This document shows, one piece after another, positions 1 to 11,029 of a DNA stretch of 64,000 nucleotides (its first letter is position 1; every line of letters begins with the position of its first letter). The translations under genes were made by a program, and so were the position numbers. Origin of the DNA: Nostoc sp. JL34 (GTDB lineage Bacteria > Cyanobacteriota > Cyanobacteriia > Cyanobacteriales > Nostocaceae); assembly GCF_017114945.1 (NCBI RefSeq), contig NZ_JABXKQ010000175.1:1-64000 (forward strand), written 5' to 3'. Below the pieces are notes generated by a model. It searched no databases. It worked only from the letters and a program-made list of their open reading frames with translations, and was not told the DNA's origin.

Positions 1-306
1 TCAGTACCTCTGCCATAATCCCCCTGTCAATAGGGTTTGAGACGCGCTAACCCTGCTAAGTGATATTTTGCCCCGAAAGAAAAGAGATCCCACCAACCCC
101 TCTTAAAAAGGGGGCTTAATTTCCTCCTTGTTGCCTTTCTCGGTTTTTACTACCATAGATGCTGTTTCATATCTATTGGATCTTGTGATAGAGGTCTGTT
201 ACTATTTTTCTTAAGAATAAATCTCGGTTTTCAAGCCAGGTTTAACCTGGCTTCTCTAAATCTTTTACAACTCAAAGAAATTATTTAGTGGTTAACTCAG
301 TGTGAT

Positions 307-477
307 GTGAAAACCACTCTAGAGAAAATCATTTTTGAGACTATTGATAGACCAGCAGATCCGTATAAAGATAGAAATAATACTTCGATTAATGAATTAA
401 TATTTATACTAATCCTAATAATTGCTGTGTTGTTAAGATTTTATATAAGTGGTGTTACCCAACAAATGTTGAGGTAA
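307..477 (+). CDS. putative small membrane protein (56 aa, GTG start)
   Basis: Open frame VKTTLEKIIFETIDRPADPYKDRNNTSINELIFILILIIAVLLRFYISGVTQQMLR with one hydrophobic segment, followed at once by a hairpin plus T-tract at 483-506. Confidence 0.4.
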   Translation: MKTTLEKIIFETIDRPADPYKDRNNTSINELIFILILIIAVLLRFYISGVTQQMLR

Positions 478-482
478 ATATT

Positions 483-507
483 ACCCCGATGTGATGCGGG
501 GTTTTTC
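483..507 (+). terminator. Rho-independent terminator
   Basis: accccg-atgtgatg-cggggt followed by tttt. Confidence 0.55.
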
Positions 508-598
508 TTTGAATTAGGGATGTGTACAACGAGCTTCTCCACGAGACGCTACAGGTAACTCTCTTCCCCGTCAGAGTACGTTTACGCAAGCAAATCTA

Positions 599-1102
599 TT
601 AAGCCTGCAATGCTTTAAACCACTTATTCAAAACTGTACTGATGGTTTTCTTCATCTGATGCTTACGACTCCACTTCTGGAATGCCATTTCATACTCTTC
701 GCCTTTGATTTGAAAGGTATTCCAAACATCAAGCCCGACAGGCAATCCGCAGAATAGTAGAATGTACAGTGACCAAGAAATTCCACCGCCAGTGATTAAA
801 TCGACCAGTATCAAAAATCCATTGAAAATTGCATAATTGCCTAGACGCTTCTGAAATCTGCTGATGCGGTAGGCGTCAAAAGCTTTTCGCTGTTGAACTT
901 GTCCTTGTTGTACTACCCAATCGCGTTCTGCTAATTTTAAAGAATCAGGTGAAATTTCTAACTCAGCAGCAATTTCTAATATCTGCTCATAAGAAAATTC
1001 TGTATCTTTGTCATCAGCTTGACGAGCGATCGCTAAGTGCAGAATTTGCTGGACATCTTCTTGGCTATAAGAGCGGAGGCTCTTGGGTTCAAATGCCGTC
1101 AT
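599..1102 (-). CDS. 2TM domain-containing protein
   Basis: 167-aa ORF; helical N-terminal region then two closely spaced hydrophobic segments, as in the bacterial 2TM family. Confidence 0.6.
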   Translation of the reverse strand: MTAFEPKSLRSYSQEDVQQILHLAIARQADDKDTEFSYEQILEIAAELEISPDSLKLAERDWVVQQGQVQQRKAFDAYRISRFQKRLGNYAIFNGFLILVDLITGGGISWSLYILLFCGLPVGLDVWNTFQIKGEEYEMAFQKWSRKHQMKKTISTVLNKWFKALQA

Positions 1103-1237
1103 AATTCTTTCTCTTAATATTACTTTGAATAGAAATTTGCTGCCTGATAGATTTTAAGCAGCTATGCCAATAGCTATTTCCATTATTCTTACATTAGCAA
1201 ATCTAGATGCTGTCCTGCATCGAAATGTATTGGATTT

Positions 1238-2068
1238 TTAACTTTGAGTAAAACCTGTCAATCCCTCCCCTACTTTTGCTTGTCGATAGGCATAAATATC
1301 TTGAATAACTTGTACCCAACCATTAGCGAGAGATTCGAGGATGCGATCGCCTTTTTCTTTAGTTGCGGTTGTGGCGTCACCAATCACTCCACTTTTACTG
1401 ATATCTCGCGTCACCCAAGCCACAGGTAATTTACCTTCCCAACTCAGTAAACTGCTTTCTGACTGTTCTGGTGGATATTCTGCAACCGCTTTCTCTAGCT
1501 TCACTTGTTCTGGCAAAATCGATAACATAATGCTAGTTTCAGCATCTCCGGCGTGCATTCCTAGTGCTGCTTCTTTCGGAGTCAATAAATTTTTAGTAAT
1601 ATTAGGCACGCGCCAAGTAAACAGCGGAAATACCAAAAAGTCATCATACTTAACGTGCAAATCTCGCGCCGCTATTTGCATCACTTGCGGTTGTCCGCCG
1701 TGGGAGTTCATTAACACCAGTTTTCTAAACCCAGCTCGGTAAATACTTTCTCCCACTTCCATAATGATTGCCGTCAGAGTTGCCGTACTCAGGGTAATCG
1801 TACCGGGAAAGTGCCAGTGTTCGTTAGATTTGCCATAATAAAGGTTTGGTAAAGCATAAGCCGGAATACTGGCATCCAGCTTTTCCATTGCTTTTCCCAA
1901 CACCCCCACACCGATCGCAGCATCTACAATCAACGGCAGATGAGGGCCATGTTGTTCAATTGCCCCTACTGGCTGGATGATTACCACATTTTCCTTATCT
2001 GGCATTGCTTGAATATCAGTCCAGCTAAGGTAGGGAAAAAAGCGTTCTGGTGGAATGAAGCTGTGCAT
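1238..2068 (-). CDS. creatininase family protein (creatinine amidohydrolase-like)
   Basis: Motifs PVGAIEQHGPHLPL, NSHGGQ and HAGDAETS typical of the creatininase family. Confidence 0.9.
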   Translation of the reverse strand: MHSFIPPERFFPYLSWTDIQAMPDKENVVIIQPVGAIEQHGPHLPLIVDAAIGVGVLGKAMEKLDASIPAYALPNLYYGKSNEHWHFPGTITLSTATLTAIIMEVGESIYRAGFRKLVLMNSHGGQPQVMQIAARDLHVKYDDFLVFPLFTWRVPNITKNLLTPKEAALGMHAGDAETSIMLSILPEQVKLEKAVAEYPPEQSESSLLSWEGKLPVAWVTRDISKSGVIGDATTATKEKGDRILESLANGWVQVIQDIYAYRQAKVGEGLTGFTQS

Positions 2069-2227
2069 ATTCCTTAAATTTATATTTTAGGGCATTCGGT
2101 ATGGTTATTCTCCTTGTCCTCTCATGCCCAATGCCCACCAATATAAAGACTCTCCAAACATCCAGATATTATCAAATACAGCAGAGCATAATAACGAAAT
2201 AACAAGCATTAACAAGGATGTAACTCA

Positions 2228-2944
2228 ATGGTTGAAGAAAATGGATCGATTCGTACCCTATCGGTTGATATTGGCGGTAGTGGCGTTAAGGCTATGGTTT
2301 TGGATATTACAGGGCATCCTGTAACCGAAAGGGCGCGTTTAGATACACCTCAACCTGCTACACCAGAGGTTGTAATTAATGCAATTGTTGTGTTAGCCGC
2401 GGCTCAAGGTGAATTTCATCGCGTTTCGGTCGGTTTTCCCGGTGTGGTGCGCTCTGGAGTCACGGAAACAGCGGTAAACTTACATCCAGATTGGATCGGA
2501 TTTGATTTGGAAACAGCATTATTAAAACACTTAAACAAGCCTGTACGGGTGATTAATGATGCAGATATGCAGGGGTTTGGAGCGATCGCAGGTAAAGGTC
2601 TAGAATTGGTGATTACTCTGGGTACGGGGTTTGGTTCGGCTTTATTTATGGATGGTAAGCTGGTACCGAATATGGAAATGGGACATCATCCATTTCGCAA
2701 AGGAGAGACTTTTGAGCAGCAGTTGGGGCGTGCAGAGTTAGAAAAAATTGGTGATAAAAGATGGAATCGGCGTTTAGAAAAAGCGATCGCATCCTTGCAA
2801 CATCTGTTCAATTATGATTGCCTTTATATTGGCGGTGGTGAAGCTGTAAGAGTGAATTTCCAGCTACCGTTAAATGTCAAACTTATCCCCAATATCACTG
2901 GTTTATTAGGTGGTATTGCTTTGTGGCGAGATGAGAAAAAGTAA
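2228..2944 (+). CDS. ROK family / polyphosphate glucokinase-like protein
   Basis: LSVDIGGSGVKAMVLD, GFPGVVR, NDADMQGFGA and LGTGFGSALF kinase motifs. Confidence 0.85.
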   Translation: MVEENGSIRTLSVDIGGSGVKAMVLDITGHPVTERARLDTPQPATPEVVINAIVVLAAAQGEFHRVSVGFPGVVRSGVTETAVNLHPDWIGFDLETALLKHLNKPVRVINDADMQGFGAIAGKGLELVITLGTGFGSALFMDGKLVPNMEMGHHPFRKGETFEQQLGRAELEKIGDKRWNRRLEKAIASLQHLFNYDCLYIGGGEAVRVNFQLPLNVKLIPNITGLLGGIALWRDEKK

Positions 2945-3803
2945 AAAGTTTTTCAGTGTTCACAACTGGGCGTACTAAGCGATGTCTTCTCTGCGTTCGC
3001 GCTACGTGTAGCTTCCCAAGGGTACGACGGGCTACGCCTACGAACATTTTTTTAGGCGCATCCTTACTCAACTGGAAAAATGATATAAAAATTAACATAG
3101 GTTAGGCAAGAGAATTGAACTGATATTCTTTTCAGTGCGCCTGTGTAATTTTGTCATGCAGTAGTCTAACTCTAGTTAAAATTTAAGACCACCCAACAAC
3201 GTTGTGCGGTTTCATTATCTTGAGGTCAAAGTATGCGCTTTCTGAGAATAATTCCATAAAAAAGCAGATATTTAGGAATTATGGCTGAATCCTTCCAGAG
3301 TTTCTGAATTCTGATTTCTGAATGCTGACTTCTTCTTCAAAATAATCTCTGAGAGAGAACAAATTGTTTGAAATTAAAAGTTGATCGTTGTTGTGAAATG
3401 TTGCATTGATCAATGATTAAAAAACTGACTCAGTGAATGTAGCAGTATTCTTTATGGCAGTATAAATATGATAAAAGTAGCATCAGCATACCAAGTAGGA
3501 GCCAAAGATAACTAGACAAATTTGTTTCATGATATTCCCAGATGATCGGATAGTATGTTATTGTCTAAACCGTTGATTTAAATACAATATCTGAGGATTT
3601 GAGGGCTTGATTCAAGATAAAAAAAGCACAAAGCTAATGATATTCGTCTGATTAAACGGAATAGGAGGTGAGGAAAGATGAGCCTGACAATATTATCTGA
3701 AAAAATTAGTACATGACTTTTTTATTTGGTCAGTATGCACTATCCCGGACAACAGCAATGTTGTTAGTTAAAAGAAATATTGGTTGAAGTAAAATGAACT
3801 ACA

Positions 3804-4358
3804 ATGAGTGAAATTGGCCTGATGATGACGGGCGTGTTAGCAATAAGACAAGCATCTGGGGCCAATTTGCCACAGCAGCAATTATTTCAGATGGAAAATG
3901 ACGTAAACCAGTCCAAACAGAGTCAGTTAGAGATAACTGCTCAAGTCACACCACCTGAATTCATGCAGACAGATGAGATTTCCCAGGCTTCTTCCTCAGC
4001 GATCGCACCAGAGAAAGAACATATACTTAAGAAAATCAGCAAAAACAATCAGTTCCTAGCTTCTTCTAACTTAGGTGAGTCTAAGAAGTATTCTCAGTCT
4101 GGAGGTAAAGTCCGTGCAAAGGCTACAGGACGGTTCCAGAAGTTTAGTAGCCAACCTATGCCGACTCTTTATTTCGGTAGCTCTGGTGTTGCTGTCAGAG
4201 TCTTACAACGGCTGTTAGTGTCTAGTGGTTATGCGGTTAGAGTGGATGGGATTTATGGCGCACTGACAGAGACTGCTGTTAAAGCCTTTCAAAATCAGCA
4301 GAATTTAGCAACGGATGGAGTAGTTGGTCAACGAACTTGGCGGGCGTTGACAATTTAG
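3804..4358 (+). CDS. peptidoglycan-binding domain protein
   Basis: C-terminal LYFGSSGVAVRVLQRLLVSSGYAVRVDGIYGALTETAVKAFQNQQNLATDGVVGQRTWRAL = PG_binding_1 pattern. Confidence 0.85.
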   Translation: MSEIGLMMTGVLAIRQASGANLPQQQLFQMENDVNQSKQSQLEITAQVTPPEFMQTDEISQASSSAIAPEKEHILKKISKNNQFLASSNLGESKKYSQSGGKVRAKATGRFQKFSSQPMPTLYFGSSGVAVRVLQRLLVSSGYAVRVDGIYGALTETAVKAFQNQQNLATDGVVGQRTWRALTI

Positions 4359-4470
4359 TAATTTGTCTATTGTCCTTAGTCATTTGTCCTTAGTCCTTGG
4401 CTAATGACAAATGACGCCACGTGCTTAACTTGGGGAGACCCCAAGACCGCAGTGGGGAGCAAATGACAAA

Positions 4471-6921
4471 CTAACGGTACTTATGCTGCTCTAATAGCTG
4501 TTGCGCTCTTGGCTTGTAAATTAAATAGAACAAAGCCTCTATATAGCGCAATAAATCTTCCCGATTTTCCTTTGAGGTAAAGTTCCAGAAGCCATAAATC
4601 CGTGCTAATGATAATAGCTTGCTAGTGTGAATTTTCCAAGTATAGGTGCTGTAAACTCGGTCAATTCCTCGCTGGGAAATTTCATTCCAATAGTTAGGGT
4701 TTTGTTCAGACTTAGTGATGAATTCCAGAATTTTTGTGGCTGTTTCCTCTAAATTTGTCGGATTAATCAAAAAGCCATTCACCTTATCTTGAATAATCTC
4801 CAGTGGCCCACCAAACTGTGTGGCGAAAGTTGGTAATCCTGAAACCATTGCTTCTAAAATTGTCAAACCAAAAGCTTCAAATAAAGCTGGTTGGATAAAA
4901 ATTCCCTGATGATCGGCAATGACTCGGTAAATTTCACCAGAATCAGTTTTAGTCAGGCGCACACCCAACCAACGAATTTTACCGTGGAGATTGTACTGGT
5001 CAATTATTTGGTAGAGTTTGATAATTTCGTCGCGTTCTTCGTTGTCACCTGATTCTTCGACACGTAACTTACCCGCTACTAAAATTAAGTTACAATGCTC
5101 TTGTAATTCTTTACTTTGACCATAACATTCAGCTAAACCTGTGAGGTTTTTGATGTGGTCAAGACGCGCCATTGAGAAGAGAGGGCGTTTGTTAGGATCG
5201 TCGAGTTTGCCAAAGATTTGCGTGGGGTCTTCCAGAGTAAAGAGTGTTTCTGCAAGGCGTTGGCGATCGCTCTCTACTCGGTCTTTAGTGCGGGTGTAGG
5301 GAAAGTAATTATTTTCATTTACTCCCGGCGGTACGACATTAAATTTGGGACTAAATAATTCAATCCCATTGGTTACATGGTATAACTCCGGCATGGTGAA
5401 GCACTTATAAGACTCGTACTGTCCCACACTATCCGGTGTTCCGACAATTTCTTGGTAGGTGCTGCTAATCACAAAATTGGCAGCATTCATGGCAATCAAA
5501 TCAGCTGTGAATTGCAAGGAAAAATGATATTTATCTTCCAAATCTTGCCAGTAGAGGTTACTGAACAAATATTTAGATTTTTCCAAGGCATGGGCAACAT
5601 TGCATTGGGTAACTTTCAGCCGTCGCGCCAGCAAGAATGCTATTAAATTCCCATCAGTATAGTTTCCAACTATTAAGTCAGGTGTGCCGTGGAATTCTGC
5701 CCGTAGTTCTCTTTCGGAATCAATGGCGAAAGTTTCTAGATAAGGCCAAAACTCAAACCGAGAAATCCAATTTTGAGTCATGTTAGGATTAAATTCTCGC
5801 AAAGGCACTCGCAAAATCCAGGCATTTTCGGTACCAAGGACTTTTTCTAGCCGTTGATTACAAAGAGTACCATCACTATTGGGAATCAAGCGGCTAAGAA
5901 TAATCACCTTTGGCTGGACATTCAATCCCTCTAAACCGGCAAGCAGAACATCTTCTTGTAGCTGCTTCTCTAGGCTCTTTGCCTGGTCAAGGACGTAAAC
6001 TACCTGACCACCGGTATCAGGACGCCCTAAAACGCCCTCTTGCCCAAACCAACCGTGAGCTGACACCAAGACGATTCTAAAAATCATCGGAACACGAGAA
6101 ATGAAAGCTTCTAGGGTCTGAGGATCGGCAGAATCAATCAATTCATCGAGAATATTTAGGGTTTCCCGGACTCGCGCTGCGGTGTTACCCCAACCTGGCT
6201 CAAAACCCATTGACTGCAATTGAAACCGGAATTGTTCGTAGGGTTCATCATCAGGGCGATTATTAACAAAATCGATAGCTTTTTTAACTTGCTGGGAAAG
6301 TTGCTGTTGAGATTGAATGCGATCGTTGACTAGCAACTGGACACCGTTGTAGTGGTGCAGGCGCAAGAAATTCAACAAGCTGTCCAGCAATTGTTTAGAG
6401 TCTTGAAATAGTTGGCTGGATAGATAGCGGTTGAGAAATTGTACTCCCTTACCAATATTTTTGGGGTCGCGGATGACTGGGGAATAGTCATAAAACGGGC
6501 CAAAATCCAACTCTAGCAGATCGCCCTCATTAGGATGAAATTTATTCACCAAGCGATCGCGCAGATCCAACAAATCCTGCACCGTCATCGGCTCAATACT
6601 CAAGTCTGATGTCAACCAATAAACTTCTTGGCTGGCAATCTTAGAACGGATGATGAAACAGAAGTTTGAGTCCTCCTGAATAATTTCCTGAGTATAGTAA
6701 ATGAGTTTGCCTAACTCCGAGGAAGTGTAAAAAGTCTTAGGTTTCTGGGACTTGGAGCAATACTCACTATATACATTGAGTATGTCGTTCCGCAGCAAGT
6801 ACTTCTTTTCTTGTTGGCGTAATTCACTAATAAAGGAACGTAAATCACTTCTTTCTTCACTATCTAAGACTGCTTGAAGCAATTCAGACATGACAACTCC
6901 ATTAAATGACGATGTTTGCAT
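4471..6921 (-). CDS. susA: sucrose synthase
   Basis: 816 aa with AHGWFGQEGVLGRPDTGGQVVYVLDQ and GLTILEAMVSGLPTFATQFGGPLEII; N-terminal extension typical of sucrose synthases. Confidence 0.92.
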   Translation of the reverse strand: MQTSSFNGVVMSELLQAVLDSEERSDLRSFISELRQQEKKYLLRNDILNVYSEYCSKSQKPKTFYTSSELGKLIYYTQEIIQEDSNFCFIIRSKIASQEVYWLTSDLSIEPMTVQDLLDLRDRLVNKFHPNEGDLLELDFGPFYDYSPVIRDPKNIGKGVQFLNRYLSSQLFQDSKQLLDSLLNFLRLHHYNGVQLLVNDRIQSQQQLSQQVKKAIDFVNNRPDDEPYEQFRFQLQSMGFEPGWGNTAARVRETLNILDELIDSADPQTLEAFISRVPMIFRIVLVSAHGWFGQEGVLGRPDTGGQVVYVLDQAKSLEKQLQEDVLLAGLEGLNVQPKVIILSRLIPNSDGTLCNQRLEKVLGTENAWILRVPLREFNPNMTQNWISRFEFWPYLETFAIDSERELRAEFHGTPDLIVGNYTDGNLIAFLLARRLKVTQCNVAHALEKSKYLFSNLYWQDLEDKYHFSLQFTADLIAMNAANFVISSTYQEIVGTPDSVGQYESYKCFTMPELYHVTNGIELFSPKFNVVPPGVNENNYFPYTRTKDRVESDRQRLAETLFTLEDPTQIFGKLDDPNKRPLFSMARLDHIKNLTGLAECYGQSKELQEHCNLILVAGKLRVEESGDNEERDEIIKLYQIIDQYNLHGKIRWLGVRLTKTDSGEIYRVIADHQGIFIQPALFEAFGLTILEAMVSGLPTFATQFGGPLEIIQDKVNGFLINPTNLEETATKILEFITKSEQNPNYWNEISQRGIDRVYSTYTWKIHTSKLLSLARIYGFWNFTSKENREDLLRYIEALFYLIYKPRAQQLLEQHKYR

Positions 6922-7578
6922 TGTTGACTTTCAAGGCGGGCAAATAAGCCTCCACCTTTTCTGAAACCATAAACACGAAATAACACAGATAAATTATATT
7001 TACCTGTGTACCTACAAGTCTCAACTTTTCAGCAGGCATTTAAACCATGTTCTACTTTACTTAAAGTATCTATGACTCAGTATTTTTGACTCTAACTAAA
7101 GGAATACAATTTTTATTTCTTTTGATAGATGTTAGTAAATAACTGCATAATAATATATAGGGCACAACCTATCATGCCCTCAAATGCTTGATGTAATTTT
7201 TACTATATCATTTATTTGCATATATCTAATTATCAGTGCGCCGATCGGGTCAAGATTTATCTGTCAAGCTCGCTAAGACTTGTAAATCAAGGCTTTTTTT
7301 ATTAGTCCAGAGTGTTAATATTCATTTTAATCCTGGGTGTAGATGATATATTGGCCGATTTTGATGATTGCTGATCTTCTAGTAATGTGGGGAACAAGTA
7401 ATTGTCTTGCTATGATCTATTTTTCTAGGGTTGAAATAAAAGTTTATTGTTTTGCTTAAAGCTTAACTCTTTAGTTAAACTTCAATAAATTAAAATCAAT
7501 TTTTGTTCAAAGATAAATTAATATTGATTTGCCATAGTTATAATTTAAGCAAAAGTTGTTTAAACAAGGTCGATTTAT

Positions 7579-7695
7579 ATGGCTACCAATACACATAAAT
7601 CAACAGCTGATGACCACAGTATAGGCAATATTCTGATTATCTCTTTACTTGCCTTTTGTGGGCTGACTTTCATAATACTTCTAGGCATTTTCTAA
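7579..7695 (+). CDS. putative small single-TM protein (38 aa)
   Basis: MATNTHKSTADDHSIGNILIISLLAFCGLTFIILLGIF; polar N-terminus plus one TM segment; below the ORF-track length cutoff. Confidence 0.45.
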   Translation: MATNTHKSTADDHSIGNILIISLLAFCGLTFIILLGIF

Positions 7696-7847
7696 GAGTT
7701 AAATGTGCGTTCAAAAACTTCTCAGGCTTAAAGGTTGTTTTCAAAGTGATTGGCTGTGATTTTAGGCACTTGTTGATCCCCCTAACGCCAGTCGCTCCAT
7801 TTGGGGAGACCCCAGACGCTTGTTCGCCCTTGGCGTCTCCCCTTGAA

Positions 7848-10277
7848 TTAATTAATAACTAAGTAAATTCCCCAGATAGCCATTGCCCGCAGGTAAGTAC
7901 TAGCGCGGAAAGTACCAGTTGCGGTGATAGCTTCAGGGGTGCGAAATTGCAGACCATTGTCATAAATTTGCTGCACCACAGCTTGCGTCAACCTCAACGC
8001 TTCATCCTTCATTCCCATCTGCATGAGAAAAGCCGCCAGCCCAAAGTTTATCCCCGTCCAAACTTCTAGGGGATGAGTAGCTTGGGGATTTTCTGGTGAA
8101 CCATCAGGACGAACACCATTAGCAGCACCAAACTCACCATTGCAGAATTTCAAAAAGCACGCATCATAAACAGTTTTCAAGGCAGAAAGGGCGCGATCGC
8201 TCGGTACAATATCAGGTAAATCCAGCAGACGGGCGTAGAATTGTCCGCACAATTGATCTGCCATCACCACATCAGAACCACTTTCACTATCAAGTTTGTA
8301 ATATTGCCCATTCCAAAGTTTTTCGTCGTAGATTGGGCGAGATTGTTTTAACCAACCTTCATAGATGGATTTTTGCGCTGCTAACTCTACTGTGTTACCG
8401 ATCTGGTAAGTTAATAAAATATCGCTGATTGCGATCGCAGCCTCTAGCGCCGCCAACCACAACCCCCCACAATAAGCGCTGACACCCTGTAACCGCCAAT
8501 CATCAAAGGTTTGGTCAGGCGCACCAGAATTTTCAGGAATCCCATCACCATCAAGGTCAAAAGTTTTCAGGTAGTCGAGGGTTTGCACGATCGCACTCCA
8601 ACAATCTGCCAGAAATTCTACATCGTCAGCACCCGTAAGTAGAAAATCACGGTATACTTGCAAGACAAAATCACTACCCAAATCTTTCCATAAATTGCAG
8701 TCTTGATAGCTGGTGTAGTTGGTTTTCTCCCAGACGTGTTCATTGGGTGCGCCTAAATCGTGGGGTGTTGCACCTGCGACTTTGCGAACTGCAATCGGGC
8801 TTTCCGCCTTAATTGTCATGTAATAGCCAATGATTCTGGGAGTATCATCACCTTGAGGAATTGCCCGTGCAAATGCCCGAATCACCGACTTTTCTAATTC
8901 TGGAAACAGCATCAGCAGCGCAAAAGAGCCATACAACCGCACATCTAGACTTTCATACCAGCGATAATCTAGACACTCCAGCACCGCAAACTGACCGATG
9001 GGGTCAAGTTCTGATGCTGCACTCCAGAGAGTACCGCCGCTGGTGAGGTCATAAAGCTCATTAAATAGAGCCATCTTAAACCAGTTGGGTAAATCTTCCC
9101 GGTCGAGAATCGGTTGTTGCCAATTTTGAATTTGCGATCGCCAGCTTTGGTATTCTTGTAGTGCAGTAGATGCGATCGCCCAAGCATTATTTCCATTTTT
9201 ACCAAAAAAGTCTGTATATCTGCGGTAATAGTTAACTCCAGCCGCAAATTCAGTGACGGGTAAATCCCAAGCTAGGACAAAGGGAATTTCTAGAGTTTCA
9301 CCTGGTTGGAGAGTAAAACGGAGTGCGATGCCTGCGGCCGGCGTAGCCATCGCAGCCCCTAGCTGTGTATTATTTGCCACTGGAGTGGTATCAAGATAAT
9401 TAGGCAAAGAGCCATCTTTAGCAAAGCTTTCCCATATTTCCTCACCCGTTCCTTCAGGATTCCATCTGCTGTGGTGAAATACTTCCACCTGGGGATGTTT
9501 CAGCGTTGCAATACACCAAGTTCCGTCACCTTCTTGTAAAGGTTCATCACTACCAACCCGACCTAAAACACAGCCAAACTGTTGTGTATTTTCAACTATT
9601 TGGTTATGGTTCCCTTGACTTTCGCCCCAGCGCGGCTGGTATTCGTAAACTGGACTACCATCATCGCGCACCCGCACTTCGGGAGATTTCAGGGCGTTTG
9701 TAAACCAGCCCACCATATTTTGCCAAGTGAGCATGATGCTGAGGGTAATCGGTGCATCTGTGGGGTTATGAGCATTCCAGAGGAATACCGCTACAGGATA
9801 GCTAGTTTCTTGGTAATTGCCTGCCCAAACCGGGGAAAATTGCTCACAAGTCAACTGTACTTGGAATACATTTTCATACACAAACCAGCTACGTGGGTAT
9901 AGTGCATGATAATTGCCTGTCCCCTCAGTAACGCGAAGTGTCGGATACCACTGCCAAGCCTTGAGAGTACCATTATCAGGTGCTTGGGTAGATAAAGCGT
10001 AGGCTTGGGAGGATGTACCATTGGATTCAAACACACTGAATTGACAAGCAGGAACGTTTTTGAAGGTATGCTCACCGCCGTCGATGTGCCACAGGTTAAA
10101 GTCTCCCCGTGAAGAACGACCAATGCAACCTGCACCAAAGCCACCTAAAGGCATACCATGCCAAGGGCCATCATCGATATTACTTGCGTAGCGGACGGTA
10201 TAAGGTTTGTCCCAGCCTAAACCGATGGGACGGTTCCAAGTATAAGAGGGAATTTCTGGAGAGAGTTGATTTATCAT
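7848..10277 (-). CDS. GH116-type beta-glucosidase / glucosylceramidase-like (GBA2 family)
   Basis: GMPLGGFGAGCIGRSSRGDFNLW N-terminus, NLWKDLGSDFVLQVYRD and DLDGDGIPENSGAPDQTFDDW motifs. Confidence 0.88.
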   Translation of the reverse strand: MINQLSPEIPSYTWNRPIGLGWDKPYTVRYASNIDDGPWHGMPLGGFGAGCIGRSSRGDFNLWHIDGGEHTFKNVPACQFSVFESNGTSSQAYALSTQAPDNGTLKAWQWYPTLRVTEGTGNYHALYPRSWFVYENVFQVQLTCEQFSPVWAGNYQETSYPVAVFLWNAHNPTDAPITLSIMLTWQNMVGWFTNALKSPEVRVRDDGSPVYEYQPRWGESQGNHNQIVENTQQFGCVLGRVGSDEPLQEGDGTWCIATLKHPQVEVFHHSRWNPEGTGEEIWESFAKDGSLPNYLDTTPVANNTQLGAAMATPAAGIALRFTLQPGETLEIPFVLAWDLPVTEFAAGVNYYRRYTDFFGKNGNNAWAIASTALQEYQSWRSQIQNWQQPILDREDLPNWFKMALFNELYDLTSGGTLWSAASELDPIGQFAVLECLDYRWYESLDVRLYGSFALLMLFPELEKSVIRAFARAIPQGDDTPRIIGYYMTIKAESPIAVRKVAGATPHDLGAPNEHVWEKTNYTSYQDCNLWKDLGSDFVLQVYRDFLLTGADDVEFLADCWSAIVQTLDYLKTFDLDGDGIPENSGAPDQTFDDWRLQGVSAYCGGLWLAALEAAIAISDILLTYQIGNTVELAAQKSIYEGWLKQSRPIYDEKLWNGQYYKLDSESGSDVVMADQLCGQFYARLLDLPDIVPSDRALSALKTVYDACFLKFCNGEFGAANGVRPDGSPENPQATHPLEVWTGINFGLAAFLMQMGMKDEALRLTQAVVQQIYDNGLQFRTPEAITATGTFRASTYLRAMAIWGIYLVIN

Positions 10278-10353
10278 CGCCTAATGTTACAGCGTGCAGT
10301 TACGTCAATGAAGACTAACGCGATGCGTGATTTTTCTCAAGGGGCACAACGAT

Positions 10354-10382
10354 GTAAGGGTACGGCAATGCCGTGCCCTTAC
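10354..10382. repeat. REP-like palindrome upstream of RAYT
   Basis: gtaagggtacggcaatgccgtgcccttac, near-perfect palindrome. Confidence 0.75.
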
Positions 10383-10444
10383 GTTAGATAAAAATATCCA
10401 GGTTAATATAAACACAATTTACAAATAACCGTACTTAAAAATTA

Positions 10445-11023
10445 ATGCCTTACGACCCGCGAATACATCAGCGTCGTTCTATTCGCCTAAAAGGACATGA
10501 CTACACCCAACCAGGAGCCTATTTTATTACGCTTTGTACGCAGATGCGGCAATGTTTATTTGGCAATGTAGTCAAAAGCAAAATGCAATTAAATTATTTA
10601 GGTCATATTGCCTTCAATTGCTGGGAGGCAATTCCCGATCATTTTCCGCACATTGAATTAGATACTTTTGTGGTGATGCCTAATCATCTACATGGGATAC
10701 TGATAATTACTGACACATCTGTAGGGGCATGGCATTGCCATGCCCCTACAAGAGAACAATTTGGCAAACCTGTGCATGGTTCTATCCCAACCGTAATTGG
10801 CAGCTATAAAAGCGCTGTCAGCAAAAACATTAATGTTATTTGGCACACCAAAGGGCAATCAATCTGGCAACGCAATTTTTATGAACACATTAGCCGGGAT
10901 CAAAAATCTTTGGATCACATCCGAGAATATATCCTAAACAATCCTCAAAGGTGGGCAGATGATCCAGAAAATTCACAGCAGAATCCTGATGGTTACGAAT
11001 TCCTATTCGATATCCCTTTCTGA
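10445..11023 (+). mobile_element. REP-associated tyrosine transposase (RAYT, IS200/Y1-like)
   Basis: MPYDPRIHQRRSIRLKGHDYTQPGAYFITLCTQ...FVVMPNHLHGILII...YILNNPQRW, typical cyanobacterial RAYT. Confidence 0.92.
10720..10750. repeat. REP-like palindrome inside the RAYT gene
   Basis: tgtaggggcatggcattgccatgcccctaca; same family as 10354-10382 and 11030-11058. Confidence 0.8.
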
Positions 11024-11029
11024 ATCATT

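Noticed and set aside
1341-1742. 133-aa + strand ORF opposite the creatininase gene
   Set aside because: Antisense to a clear family member; shadow ORF.
2124-2324. 66-aa + strand ORF before the ROK kinase
   Set aside because: Overlaps the ROK gene start out of frame; no recognisable motif.
2895-3098. 67-aa minus ORF
   Set aside because: Lies over the dispersed intergenic repeat; composition explained by that repeat.
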